The translations under genes and the position numbers were made by a program. The notes below the pieces were generated by a model, which saw only the letters and a list, made by a program, of their open reading frames with translations, was not told the DNA's origin and searched no databases. Shown here piece after piece: positions 17,181-24,999 of a stretch of 64,000 nucleotides of DNA. Position 1 is the stretch's first letter, and each line of letters opens with the position of its first letter. The stretch covers positions 124,001 to 188,000 of the forward strand of contig NZ_JAOCZP010000003.1 in NCBI RefSeq assembly GCF_025336525.1. The letters are read 5' to 3'. The stretch is from Chelativorans salis. GTDB taxonomy: Bacteria > Pseudomonadota > Alphaproteobacteria > Rhizobiales > Rhizobiaceae.

Positions 17181-17204
17181 CGCTGCTTCCTCCTTCACAC
17201 AGAT

Positions 17205-17819
17205 TCACGCGACATCCTGCCCCCAGAGGAGCTGCCGCAGAAAGTTCAGGGCCTGGCCGATCCAGTCGTGCGGCACCTCGTCGATGCTCCGCCGGTCGGC
17301 ACGCCAGTCGTGCGGCGTCCGAAAGGTGCCGGCCCACAAGCCCCGGCCGGCGCCGCGCGCCTCCGCCTCGGCTCCGCGATAGTCACCGTAGGAGATCGCC
17401 CAGCCCAATTCCACCATCGCCTGGCCGAGATCGCGTCCGCCTGCCGCGCAGCGCGCCAGAAGTCGGCCGTAGCGGTCGCGCTCCCAGCCTTCGCAGCTGA
17501 CGGCCAGACCGTCGGTCAGCTCCGCCAGCGCCTGCCGCGCGCGCCGCCCGCAGGGATAGGCACGGCCGTCGCGGCTGCATTCCTGGGACAGTTCCGGCGC
17601 ATCGATACCGCGCAAGCGGACAGGCTCGCCGGCGAGCCACAGGCTATCGCCGTCGGAAAGCGTCACGGCACCGGCCACCTGCCGTGTCGCCACCCGGTCG
17701 AGCCGTGCTGCCGTGAGCGTTAGGAGAGCCAGGACCGCCAGCGCGAGCGCCCAATCCCCATAGCGGCGCGCACGGCTTGTCCGCCCCCAGCCGCGTCTAC
17801 GGCGTCGCCATACACTCAT
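17205..17819 (-). CDS. Membrane-anchored thermonuclease (SNase-like)
   Basis: A 204-residue staphylococcal-nuclease-fold protein. An Arg-rich N-terminus and a hydrophobic segment at about 24-40 anchor or export it. The catalytic elements are DGDSLWLAGEPVRLRGIDAPEL (first Asp/Arg set, cited in part), the paired Cys region CSRDGRAYPCGRRAR, and ERDRYGRLLARC with the second Arg. The final Trp-rich tail is unusual. It is probably an extracytoplasmic nuclease. Confidence 0.86.
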   Translation of the reverse strand: MSVWRRRRRGWGRTSRARRYGDWALALAVLALLTLTAARLDRVATRQVAGAVTLSDGDSLWLAGEPVRLRGIDAPELSQECSRDGRAYPCGRRARQALAELTDGLAVSCEGWERDRYGRLLARCAAGGRDLGQAMVELGWAISYGDYRGAEAEARGAGRGLWAGTFRTPHDWRADRRSIDEVPHDWIGQALNFLRQLLWGQDVA

Positions 17820-17886
17820 GCGTTGAAGGGTCTCTTAATCATTCGGACATAGGTTTGGTTCGTAAACGGCGGGAACGAAGCACGCG

Positions 17887-19413
17887 ATGGCGCGCGACAG
17901 AAGCTATACGGTGGACAAGTTCATTGTCGACCGCAGAAAGCCACACCGCAACAGCGATGTGGCTCGCGCTGTACGTCGCACGCGCGAGCGCCTGTCGCAA
18001 ACGGTAGGCAATCCCGCCTTCGACCGCGAAATGCTGAAAATTCACGCAGCGGCGATCATCAGCTGCACGCCGGCGGTGCTTCTTCTCGTCTTCGTCGTCG
18101 GGCTGATGGGTTTTGCCGCGGGCATGGAGCGCGAGATATTCATTTGGATTCTCGTCACGGCCGCCGGCTATGCCGCGCTTTATCTTTTTGCACGGCGGGT
18201 GGACGCGCTGCCCCTGGCCGAGATGGACGAGAAGGCCCTTGCCCGGCAGTTCCTGCTTCTACACTTCGCAAGCGGTATAAGCTGGGCTTATTTCGTTTCC
18301 CTCGAGTGCGCGGCGTGCGGGCTCGACCACATCCCCGTCGTCATGGCCATCATTCTCCTGATGACGATCGCCGCCACCGCCCTCGTCGCCGCCTCCCTAC
18401 GCGGTGCTCTGCTTTCGACCTTTGCCCTGCCCGTGGCGTTCTACGCGGTGCTCTATGTACGAATGCCGCTTGATGTAGAGCCGATCATGGCGGCGCTTCT
18501 GATCCTCTCCCTGCCCTTCTTTTCCTACGTCGCCCATCTGCGGAACCGGGCCTCGGTGCAGCTCTTGTCCTTCCGCAGCGAGAAGGATGCGCTGATTGCC
18601 GAACTGGAGACCGCCAAGGCCATGTCAGACGAGGCGCGCCGGCGCGCCGAAGAAGCCAACTTGGCAAAGTCCCGCTTCCTCGCCTCCATGAGCCACGAAC
18701 TGCGCACGCCGCTCAACGCCATTCTCGGTTTCTCGGAGGTGATGGCCAAGGAAGTGTTGGGGCGGATCGAAAACGACACCTACCGCGAATATGCAAAGGA
18801 CGTGCACGAATCAGGCCAGCACCTACTCGATCTCATCAACGAAATTCTCGATCTTTCGCGCATCGAGGCAGGTCGCTATCAGTTGAACGAGGAGCCGCTG
18901 GAGCTCGTAGATGTGGTGCAGGAATGCTGCCGCATGATGGAGCTGAGAGCGCGCGCCAAGGACATTCGAATTGAACAGCAGGCCGAGCCGACATTGCCGC
19001 TGCTTCTGGCGGATGAGCGCGCAGTGCGCCAGATCACCCTTAATCTCCTGTCCAATGCCGTCAAGTTCACCCCTTCTGGCGGCGAAATCCGTGTGCGGGT
19101 CGGCTGGACGGCGGGCGGCGGGCAGTATGTGGCCGTGCGGGACAACGGACCGGGCATTCCCGAGGACGAACTGCCGGTGGTGCTGGCAGCCTTCGGCCAA
19201 GGTTCCATCGCCATCAAGAGCGCCGAGCAAGGCACCGGCCTTGGCCTGCCCATCGTGCAGGGCCTGGCGAAGCTGCATGGCGGCATGCTGGAATTGAAGT
19301 CAACGCTGCGCAAGGGAACGGAGGCGATCGTTGCCTTCCCGCCGGGACGCGTGATGGAGGAATTGCCGGCCATCCCCACACTGCAGGCGATGCGCAAGCG
19401 CGCGAGCGCCTGA
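17887..19413 (+). CDS. Membrane sensor histidine kinase (PleC/PdhS-like)
   Basis: A 508-residue hybrid-free histidine kinase. The first 55 residues are basic and cytoplasmic, then come five to six hydrophobic segments (about 55-215) without a large periplasmic domain, a short coiled coil (residues 230-260), the H box FLASMSHELRTPLNAILGFS with the phospho-accepting His near residue 269, and N, G1 and G2 boxes (NLLSNAVKFTPSGG, RDNGPGIPEDEL, GTGLGLPIVQGLAKLHGG). The H box matches kinases acting on DivK/PleD-type cell-cycle regulators, but no response regulator is next to it. It is divergent from the nuclease gene. Confidence 0.9.
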   Translation: MARDRSYTVDKFIVDRRKPHRNSDVARAVRRTRERLSQTVGNPAFDREMLKIHAAAIISCTPAVLLLVFVVGLMGFAAGMEREIFIWILVTAAGYAALYLFARRVDALPLAEMDEKALARQFLLLHFASGISWAYFVSLECAACGLDHIPVVMAIILLMTIAATALVAASLRGALLSTFALPVAFYAVLYVRMPLDVEPIMAALLILSLPFFSYVAHLRNRASVQLLSFRSEKDALIAELETAKAMSDEARRRAEEANLAKSRFLASMSHELRTPLNAILGFSEVMAKEVLGRIENDTYREYAKDVHESGQHLLDLINEILDLSRIEAGRYQLNEEPLELVDVVQECCRMMELRARAKDIRIEQQAEPTLPLLLADERAVRQITLNLLSNAVKFTPSGGEIRVRVGWTAGGGQYVAVRDNGPGIPEDELPVVLAAFGQGSIAIKSAEQGTGLGLPIVQGLAKLHGGMLELKSTLRKGTEAIVAFPPGRVMEELPAIPTLQAMRKRASA

Positions 19414-19419
19414 TACACG

Positions 19420-20397
19420 TCATCCCGTGCGCGCCTTTACCTCCGCCATGCCGGCGCCGAGTTCCCCCGCCGCCTTCACCAGCCCCGCGGCGAGCACGGC
19501 ACCGATGCCGTCATGCCCATTGGTGCCGAGGTCCAGGAGCGGCCGCAGGCCGCTTCTTTCCGCCGCCTTGCGGTGCTGCTCGCTTCGCGTGTCTGCAAGC
19601 AGGCAATGGTCGAGCGCAGTCGGATTGAGCGTATGGAGCACGGCCGCTGCGGCCGTTGCCGCAAGCCCATCGAGGATGACCGCCACCTTCTGCGTGCGCG
19701 CCGCCAGGATGGCACCGGCAAGCGCGGCGATCTCGCGCCCACCGAGCCGGCGCACCACCTCTAGTGGATCTCCGAGATGCCCCTCATGGGTGCGCAGCGC
19801 CTTGCCAAGTAGCACCGCAGCCTCCTCCCCCGCCTCCGTCCATTCCTCCGCTCCGCCCTTCTGAAGCGCGCTCAGTACGGCCATGGCCGAAAGATCGGCA
19901 GCGCCGCCCACCGCACCCAGGCATAGGAGATCGGCGCCGAGGGCCACCGCCTCCATTCCGAAAGCCATAGTGGCGGCTGCCGCGCGCTCGTCGAGCGCGG
20001 GCGCCTCGGTGATATCGCCCACCGGCAGGTCGAGCGCGAGATCGAAGACGTTGAGACCGAGATCCCCGGCCGCGCAGAGGTGGCTGACGGGAGCAGCACC
20101 AGAGGCGATGGCCTCCACCCTGCCCCGCGCCTCCGCCACCGGGTCGCCGGTGCCCAGATGGCGCGCGATACCGTGAGAGGCAGCGAAGAGCGCAACTGCT
20201 GGCCTCGCCACCCGTGCCGGCGCACGGCCCGTCACCGCGGCCAACCACGCCGCCAGCGTCTCCAGCCGGCCGAGCGCGCGCTCCCCGCCCTCTCCCGACA
20301 AATGCCCGCGCACATACCCTGCCGCCGCCTCGTTCAGGCCGGGCAATTGGCTGGCAAGGTTGCGGATGTCGTCGAAGGGAAGTCCGCTTGTCGTCAT
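19420..20397 (-). CDS. cobT: Nicotinate-nucleotide--dimethylbenzimidazole phosphoribosyltransferase CobT
   Basis: A 325-residue enzyme that activates 5,6-dimethylbenzimidazole to alpha-ribazole phosphate, the lower ligand of cobalamin. Recognised segments are FDDIRNLASQLPGLNEAAAG, the GxHG-like FAASHGIARHLG, GDLGLNVFDLALDLPVGDIT and the C-terminal DLGTNGHDGIGAVLAAGLVK with a final GAGMAEV carrying the catalytic Glu. The long frame extends to 20532, but the family start MTTSGLPFDD at 20397 is preferred. I see no cobalamin riboswitch in the 125 bp upstream. It overlaps nothing and is convergent with the kinase gene (6 bp between ends). Confidence 0.92.
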   Translation of the reverse strand: MTTSGLPFDDIRNLASQLPGLNEAAAGYVRGHLSGEGGERALGRLETLAAWLAAVTGRAPARVARPAVALFAASHGIARHLGTGDPVAEARGRVEAIASGAAPVSHLCAAGDLGLNVFDLALDLPVGDITEAPALDERAAAATMAFGMEAVALGADLLCLGAVGGAADLSAMAVLSALQKGGAEEWTEAGEEAAVLLGKALRTHEGHLGDPLEVVRRLGGREIAALAGAILAARTQKVAVILDGLAATAAAAVLHTLNPTALDHCLLADTRSEQHRKAAERSGLRPLLDLGTNGHDGIGAVLAAGLVKAAGELGAGMAEVKARTG

Positions 20398-20522
20398 AGT
20401 CGCTTTCTCCTGCAGTCGGCCGTGGCATAGAGCGCAGGGCGGTCGCTGGCAATGGCGGTCCGGGACAGGCTTGCGTTCGCCGCCGGACACCCCCATGTGG
20501 AACCAACGACAGGAAGGCGGTG

Positions 20523-20759
20523 ATGGACGCAATCGAATCCCCCTGTATTCTCGTCTGCTCGGTCGACGAGGCGACCGGCTATTGCTTCGGCTGCGGGCGG
20601 ACGCGCGCCGAGATCGGCGCTTGGCTTTCCATGACGCCGGCCGAGCGGCGCGCGGTCATGCAGGCATTGCCGGCGCGGCTGGACACTATTGAGCGTAAGC
20701 CTCGGCGCGAGACGCGGCGGGCACGGTTGGCGCGTGAGCGCGCCGGAAAGGCGGGATAG
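20523..20759 (+). CDS. DUF1289 protein
   Basis: A 78-residue protein with the DUF1289 motif ESPCILVCSVDEATGYCFGC followed by GRTRAEIGAWLSMTPAERRA. The four cysteines could bind a metal or iron-sulfur centre. A basic C-terminal tail (KPRRETRRARLARERAGK) is present. A GTG three bases upstream is also in frame. It is followed after 5 bp by the aspartic protease gene, so the two form an operon. Role unknown. Confidence 0.88.
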   Translation: MDAIESPCILVCSVDEATGYCFGCGRTRAEIGAWLSMTPAERRAVMQALPARLDTIERKPRRETRRARLARERAGKAG

Positions 20760-20764
20760 GTCGT

Positions 20765-21463
20765 ATGCGGCTCTTCTGGATCATCATCGCCGTCATGGCC
20801 GCAGGCCTCGTTCTGCTTATCGCCAACCACGAGAACGGCCAGGTCTTCGGCATCGAAAACAACGCCTTTGCCTCGGTGCTCTATCTCGGGCTTTGGGTGG
20901 CCGTCCTCACCGTCGGCATCGTCGGCTCTGGGATGCGCTTTTCCGCCGTGGCGCGCGATCTCGCCTACTGGCTTCTTATTCTTTTGGTCCTGACGACGGG
21001 TTACCAGTACCGCTACGAGCTGCAGGACGTGGCAAGCCGACTGACAGCAGGCCTCGTCCCCGGCAGCCCGATGACGGTCGCCGGTTCCGAAGGGCATGCA
21101 GTGATGCTGGACAAGTCTTCCAACGGCCATTTCGAGGTGCGCATGCAGGTGAACGGCACCACCGTTCGGGCGCTGGTCGATACCGGCGCCTCGGCAACGG
21201 TGCTGACGGCGGCGGACGCCGAGCGGGTCGGCATCGCGGCGGAAGATCTTCATTTCACCACTCCCGTCATGACGGCCAATGGCCGCGCACTTGCCGCAAG
21301 CGCCAGCCTGGATGAGCTACGCATCGGCCCCATCGAACGCTCGAACATGCCGGTTCTGGTGGCTGAGCCAGGCCGGCTGGAACAGAGCCTGCTCGGCATG
21401 CAGTTTCTGAGCAGCCTGTCTGGCTTCGAAATGCGCGGCGACCGCCTGATCCTGCGCGACTAG
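20765..21463 (+). CDS. Membrane-anchored retropepsin-like aspartic protease (TIGR02281 family)
   Basis: A 232-residue protein with three hydrophobic segments at the N-terminus (MRLFWIIIAVMAAGLVLLIA, LYLGLWVAVLTVGIVGSG, LAYWLLILLVLTTG) and a clan AA protease domain: VRALVDTGASATVLTAADAE with the catalytic Asp in DTGAS. The second half has the flap-like ALAASASLDELRIGP and a late SLLGMQFLSSLSGFEM. Such rhizobial proteins resemble PerP and other cell-cycle proteases; function here is unproven. Operon with the DUF1289 gene. Confidence 0.88.
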   Translation: MRLFWIIIAVMAAGLVLLIANHENGQVFGIENNAFASVLYLGLWVAVLTVGIVGSGMRFSAVARDLAYWLLILLVLTTGYQYRYELQDVASRLTAGLVPGSPMTVAGSEGHAVMLDKSSNGHFEVRMQVNGTTVRALVDTGASATVLTAADAERVGIAAEDLHFTTPVMTANGRALAASASLDELRIGPIERSNMPVLVAEPGRLEQSLLGMQFLSSLSGFEMRGDRLILRD

Positions 21464-21555
21464 ATCGGATCATCGTTCCGATCTAACCCATTGTTTTGTC
21501 GCAGTCGCAATTCCGGACGGAAAACCGGTTTCCACTTTTCCTGGAATTGCTCCAG
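21462..21555. repeat. Rhizobial intergenic mosaic (RIME-like) repeat
   Basis: The whole gap between the protease and TauE genes consists of a known rhizobial type of element: an AGATCGGA/TCCGATCT hairpin (21462-21484) followed by CGCAATTCCGGACGGAAAACC and CACTTTTCCTGGAATTGCTC blocks. This is typical RIME-family sequence and a good pointer to Rhizobiales. It may also end transcription from both sides. Confidence 0.75.
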
Positions 21556-22377
21556 CTAAAGAAGGCTCCAGGCGAAGCGGGCCGACACGAACAGTGCGAA
21601 GAGACCGAACGCGATCTCGAGGTGCCGCTTGTTGAGGGCGTGGGCAATGCGCACGCCGAGCGGGGCAACGAGGAGCGTGACGGGGATGACGAGTATAACG
21701 GCGATCCAGTTGACATAGCCGGTCGAGGCAACAGGCAATTGCGGCAGGCCCCAACCGGCCCAGATGTAACCCAGGAAGCCGGGAACAGAGATCAGAACAC
21801 CGACGCCTGAGGAGGTGGCCACCGCCTGGTGTATGGGCCGGCCGAAGAGCGTCATGAACGTGTTGTTGAGAATGCCGCCGCCAATGCCCATCAACGTCGA
21901 CAGATAGCCGATGAAAAAGCCGACGAGCGAGCGTACGGGATTGCCGGGAATGGTATCGCCGATACGCCAGCCCCGTCGGTTGAACAGGAGCTTGAGGCCG
22001 ACCAGGAACAGGATCACGGCAAAGACGGCGCGCAAGCCCGCGCTGGAGATGAAGGCGGCTGTCAGCGAGGCGGCAACAACGCCAGCCGGCACAGCAACGA
22101 CAAAGCTGCGCAACAGCTTCATGTCCACCGCACCGCGCAGGACATGAGCGCGGCAGGAGCGCAGCGACGTGGGCACGATGATGGCGAGCGAGGAGCCGAC
22201 GGAGAGGTGCATGCGCACAAGGTCGTCGACGCCTAAGAGCCCGAACACCTGATAGAAGACAGGCACGAGGATGGCGCCGCCGCCAATGCCGAAAATGCCG
22301 GCCATAAGTCCCGCCACCGCGCCGGAAGCCGTAACGGCCAGCGCAAAGGCCGCAACTTCACCAGCCGGCAATTCCAT
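21556..22377 (-). CDS. Sulfite exporter TauE/SafE family protein
   Basis: A 273-residue inner-membrane protein with about eight hydrophobic segments and the family pattern GLMAGIFGIGGGAILVPVFY, an internal duplicate with LSTLMGIGGGILNNTFMTLF, and LRAVFAVILFLVGLKLLF. Members transport sulfite, sulfoacetate or other small organic anions. The ATG at 22377 gives MELPAGEVAAFALAV; a longer frame to 22422 is less likely. It stands alone between the RIME-like repeat and dusA. Confidence 0.9.
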   Translation of the reverse strand: MELPAGEVAAFALAVTASGAVAGLMAGIFGIGGGAILVPVFYQVFGLLGVDDLVRMHLSVGSSLAIIVPTSLRSCRAHVLRGAVDMKLLRSFVVAVPAGVVAASLTAAFISSAGLRAVFAVILFLVGLKLLFNRRGWRIGDTIPGNPVRSLVGFFIGYLSTLMGIGGGILNNTFMTLFGRPIHQAVATSSGVGVLISVPGFLGYIWAGWGLPQLPVASTGYVNWIAVILVIPVTLLVAPLGVRIAHALNKRHLEIAFGLFALFVSARFAWSLL

Positions 22378-22470
22378 CCCGCCCTCGCTCCTGTTGCCTG
22401 CGCCGGACCGTTGTGGAGGCACTGGCTAGCCCGTGCGACGGGGGAAAGTAAATTGCCGAGGACGGCGCCT

Positions 22471-23475
22471 TTACGCCGCCTCGGCGGGTGCGGAGCAGTC
22501 GACTGCGGCGAAGGCTTTCAGAAGCACCTCGGGACCGGCATCGGCCTTAGTGGCGTCGGTGGAAAGGATCTGCCGATAACGCCGAGCCCCCGGCAGCCCG
22601 TGGAACAGGCCCACCATGTGGCGCGTGACGTGGGCCAGACGGCCGCCTGTGGCGATGTGGCGCGCGGCATGGGCCGCCATCGCCTCGACGACTGACGCAA
22701 GGTCGACCGGTTCTTCCGCCTCGCCATAAATACGGCCATCGACGGCGGCGAGGATGGCAGGCGTATGATAGGCGGCGCGACCAACCATCGCCCCGTCGGC
22801 CCGCTCCATGTGCGCCACCGCTTCATCAAGTGACTGAATACCACCGTTCACACCGATGAATTCCTTCAGATATTTTTCCTTCAGCCGATAGACGCGGTCA
22901 TAATCGAGCGGCGGGATATCGCGGTTCTCGCGCGGGCTCAGGCCTTCGAGCCAGGCCTTGCGCGCATGCACCCAAAGCGCGTCGGCGCCGGCCGCGAAAA
23001 CATGCTCCGCCAGCCGGTCGAGCGCTTCTTCCGGATCCTGATCGTCGACGCCTATGCGGCACTTTACAGTGATCGGCACGGATACCCTGCCCTTCATCGC
23101 CGCCACGCATTCGCCCACCAATTCCGGCACCTTCATGAGGCAGGCGCCGAAGGTGCCCGATTGCACCCGGTCTGACGGGCAACCGACATTGAGATTGATT
23201 TCGTCGTAGCCGAAATCGGCGCCGATGAGCGCCGCCTCCGCCAGCTTCCCCGGCTCGCTGCCGCCAAGCTGCAAGGCTACTGGATGTTCCGCGGCGTCAA
23301 AGCCGATCAGCCGGTCGCGATCGCCATGGATCACCGCGTCGGCGACAACCATCTCGGTATAAAGCAGCGCCCGCCGCGTAAGCTGGCGGTGGAAGAAACG
23401 GCAATGACGATCCGTCCAGTCCATCATCGGCGCGATGGCCAATCGCGGCCCCGAGCAACTCACTTCCGCGCGCAT
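22471..23475 (-). CDS. dusA: tRNA-dihydrouridine(20/20a) synthase DusA
   Basis: A 334-residue flavoenzyme that reduces U20/U20a in the tRNA D-loop. FMN-barrel motifs APMMDWTDRHCRFFHRQLT, YTEMVVADAVIHGD and NLNVGCPSDRVQSGTFGACL are clear; the catalytic Cys is in FGACLM. EFIGVNGGIQSLDEAVAHM and GAMVGRAAYHTPAIL complete the barrel. It is the last typical core gene before the accessory region that begins at about 23.5 kb; the first 500 bp upstream lack genes. Confidence 0.95.
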   Translation of the reverse strand: MRAEVSCSGPRLAIAPMMDWTDRHCRFFHRQLTRRALLYTEMVVADAVIHGDRDRLIGFDAAEHPVALQLGGSEPGKLAEAALIGADFGYDEINLNVGCPSDRVQSGTFGACLMKVPELVGECVAAMKGRVSVPITVKCRIGVDDQDPEEALDRLAEHVFAAGADALWVHARKAWLEGLSPRENRDIPPLDYDRVYRLKEKYLKEFIGVNGGIQSLDEAVAHMERADGAMVGRAAYHTPAILAAVDGRIYGEAEEPVDLASVVEAMAAHAARHIATGGRLAHVTRHMVGLFHGLPGARRYRQILSTDATKADAGPEVLLKAFAAVDCSAPAEAA

Positions 23476-23513
23476 ATCGTCCTTATCTCACTTCTTCCCG
23501 GGTGCAGGGTTCA

Positions 23514-23541
23514 GGTGACCATGCTAGAAATAGCAGTCACC
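23514..23541. other. GAAA-capped hairpin upstream of dusA
   Basis: GGTGAC/GTCACC plus TGCTA/TAGCA stems, with a 2-nt bulge and a GAAA loop, lie 38 bp before the dusA start. The symmetry is clear; function unknown. On the plus strand a C-rich run follows. Confidence 0.4.
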
Positions 23542-23782
23542 CCCCTCCCCCGCCAGTCTGTTGATACCAACGTGATCCAAGCGAACAAGAAGCTTATCAG
23601 AACCGGTCCGGCTATCGCCCCGAAGCGGCAGTACGGACGCCTTCTTTCAGGACCGCTTTGCGCCATATCTACCAGGAAGTGCGGACCACATTCGTCTTTG
23701 CGCTCAAGGCCGACGGTAGGCTGCCTGGCTCGCCGGCGCTTTGCGCCTCATGCACGATCCCGCTTCGCGGGATGGTAACCGC

Positions 23783-23840
23783 GCGTGTATCCCCACCGGC
23801 CTGGCCGGGTTTGAAGCCGCCCGTGCGAGTGGACGCAACC
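23783..23840 (+). pseudogene. Fossil of a cyclic-glucan-synthase (ndvB-like) C-terminus
   Basis: About 55 bp (GTGTATCCCCACCGGCCTGG and on) align with the 3' part of the large glucan synthase gene at 42013-42065, which encodes CIPSAWPGFEATVRM. The copy has one inserted C and, 16 bp later, one deleted G, then more substitutions, so it no longer codes. No similarity was noticed on either side. It lies in a 495-bp stretch (23476-23970) that otherwise holds only the hairpin at 23514 and no convincing gene. It marks either a lost second ndvB-type gene or a rearrangement. Confidence 0.5.
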
Positions 23841-23970
23841 CGGACGTGAGCCTGAATCACTTTGCAGTGAATGCAGAAAGAGCGTACGGTGAAGAGTTGG
23901 CGGCTTCTTACACGGGCGCCGTCGATTGAGGGTGGCCGTCGCGCCCTGGCCCTGACCAAAGGAGGACATC

Positions 23971-24504
23971 ATGTCTTCCACCCATCTTACTTCCGACGAC
24001 CTGATGATGATTGAATGCCTGCTCGCCGAGGTCCGGGCAGCCGGGCCTGAAGGCAGGTTCGACATCGAGACCGCACAAGCACGTCTACTCATCTATGCAT
24101 TTGCGGACGGAATCTCGGTCGAGGCTGACTTGCGCAGCCTTTTGGCCAAGCACACTGCATTAAATAGCAGTCTTGACTGTTCGTCTCGCCGGTGGAGGGC
24201 TGAAGGAGTCGCACCCAATCACAGGCAAGAGCACATGCTCCCGTCGCCCGAAGAGGAATTCAACGCGGCCAAGACCATCCATCCGATGACCGCCGCACCT
24301 CATGATGGCAAGCCACTGGTTGGCCGAAACGCCGCTGGCGAGACTGCAATGATCTCCTGGATGCCTGACCGCGGCGCGGCAAACAGCGGGTGTTGGGTGC
24401 GTCTGGATGACGGCAAGCATTTCGAGGCAGTCCACTGGGTGCAAACGACATGGACTGCGATCGAGGTGCTGGAACATTCGAGCGTGTCGGGATCCTCAAG
24501 ATGA
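23971..24504 (+). CDS. Hypothetical protein
   Basis: A 177-residue protein I do not recognise. The N-terminal 70 residues look helical (DDLMMIECLLAEVRAAGPEG) and resemble small alphaproteobacterial helical domains; the C-terminal half contains MTAAPHDGKPLVGRNAAGET and GCWVRLDDGKHFEAVHWVQT, a compact beta-rich pattern like that of phage or plasmid hypothetical proteins. A strong AAAGGAGG precedes the ATG, so it is probably expressed. The TGA overlaps the ATG of the next tiny ORF. Confidence 0.6.
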   Translation: MSSTHLTSDDLMMIECLLAEVRAAGPEGRFDIETAQARLLIYAFADGISVEADLRSLLAKHTALNSSLDCSSRRWRAEGVAPNHRQEHMLPSPEEEFNAAKTIHPMTAAPHDGKPLVGRNAAGETAMISWMPDRGAANSGCWVRLDDGKHFEAVHWVQTTWTAIEVLEHSSVSGSSR

Positions 24505-24590
24505 TCCCGATTCACCTCGACGAGCGCGCGCTCGAGGCTGGACTGGCAGCCTACCGACAGCCGTGGGTTCCTACGCTCCGCACAGATTAG
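24501..24590 (+). CDS. Very small ORF coupled to the upstream hypothetical gene
   Basis: A 29-codon ORF (MIPIHLDERALEAGLAAYRQ, then nine more residues) whose ATG overlaps the previous stop as ATGA. Sequences like HLDERALEAGLAAYR begin longer rhizobial hypothetical proteins, so this may be the truncated N-terminus of a decayed gene rather than a true peptide. Confidence 0.35.
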   Translation: MIPIHLDERALEAGLAAYRQPWVPTLRTD

Positions 24591-24753
24591 ACTTGCGCAT
24601 CGCAAATTCCGAACAATTGGCCGACGGAGTGCGGGGTTTGCATAAGGGCATATCTCGCCACCTTCCGACGGCCACCTGATCGACCAGCTAAGACGACATG
24701 CCGACGCGGAAATCCACAACCCACTCCGCTATGTCGTCGGTACCGATCATCTC

Positions 24754-24945
24754 ATGCGCCGGGCGGCTGATCGGATTTCGATGCTTGAGGCGGAACTTGC
24801 TGATATGAGCGCGACCGCTGGCGGTCGCCCGCTTGACCCGGATGATATCGAAGAACGCGAAATCCGCAAAAGGATTGAAAAACTCGCCCGCCGCCGAACG
24901 CTCGGTAAAGCTGGCTTCGCAAAGAGCCGTAGTCAGCCCCACTGA
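24754..24945 (+). CDS. Small hypothetical protein, probably a decayed 3' part
   Basis: A 63-residue, highly charged helical ORF (MRRAADRISMLEAELADMSA ... EEREIRKRIEKLARRRTLGK). The same frame is open for about 110 bp upstream of the ATG (back to a TAA near 24641) and reads sensibly (LRRHADAEIHNPLRYVVGTD) but has no start codon, so the gene may have lost its 5' end. The gap 24591-24753 holds nothing else. Not recognised. Confidence 0.4.
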   Translation: MRRAADRISMLEAELADMSATAGGRPLDPDDIEEREIRKRIEKLARRRTLGKAGFAKSRSQPH

Positions 24946-24999
24946 TGACTACGTGCAGGAGGGGCGGTCACGAGCGGATGCTTACGCGAACTGGCCGCA

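Noticed and set aside
20398-20522. Cobalamin riboswitch before cobT
   Set aside because: The 125 bp lack the B12-box core and are too short for a full riboswitch.
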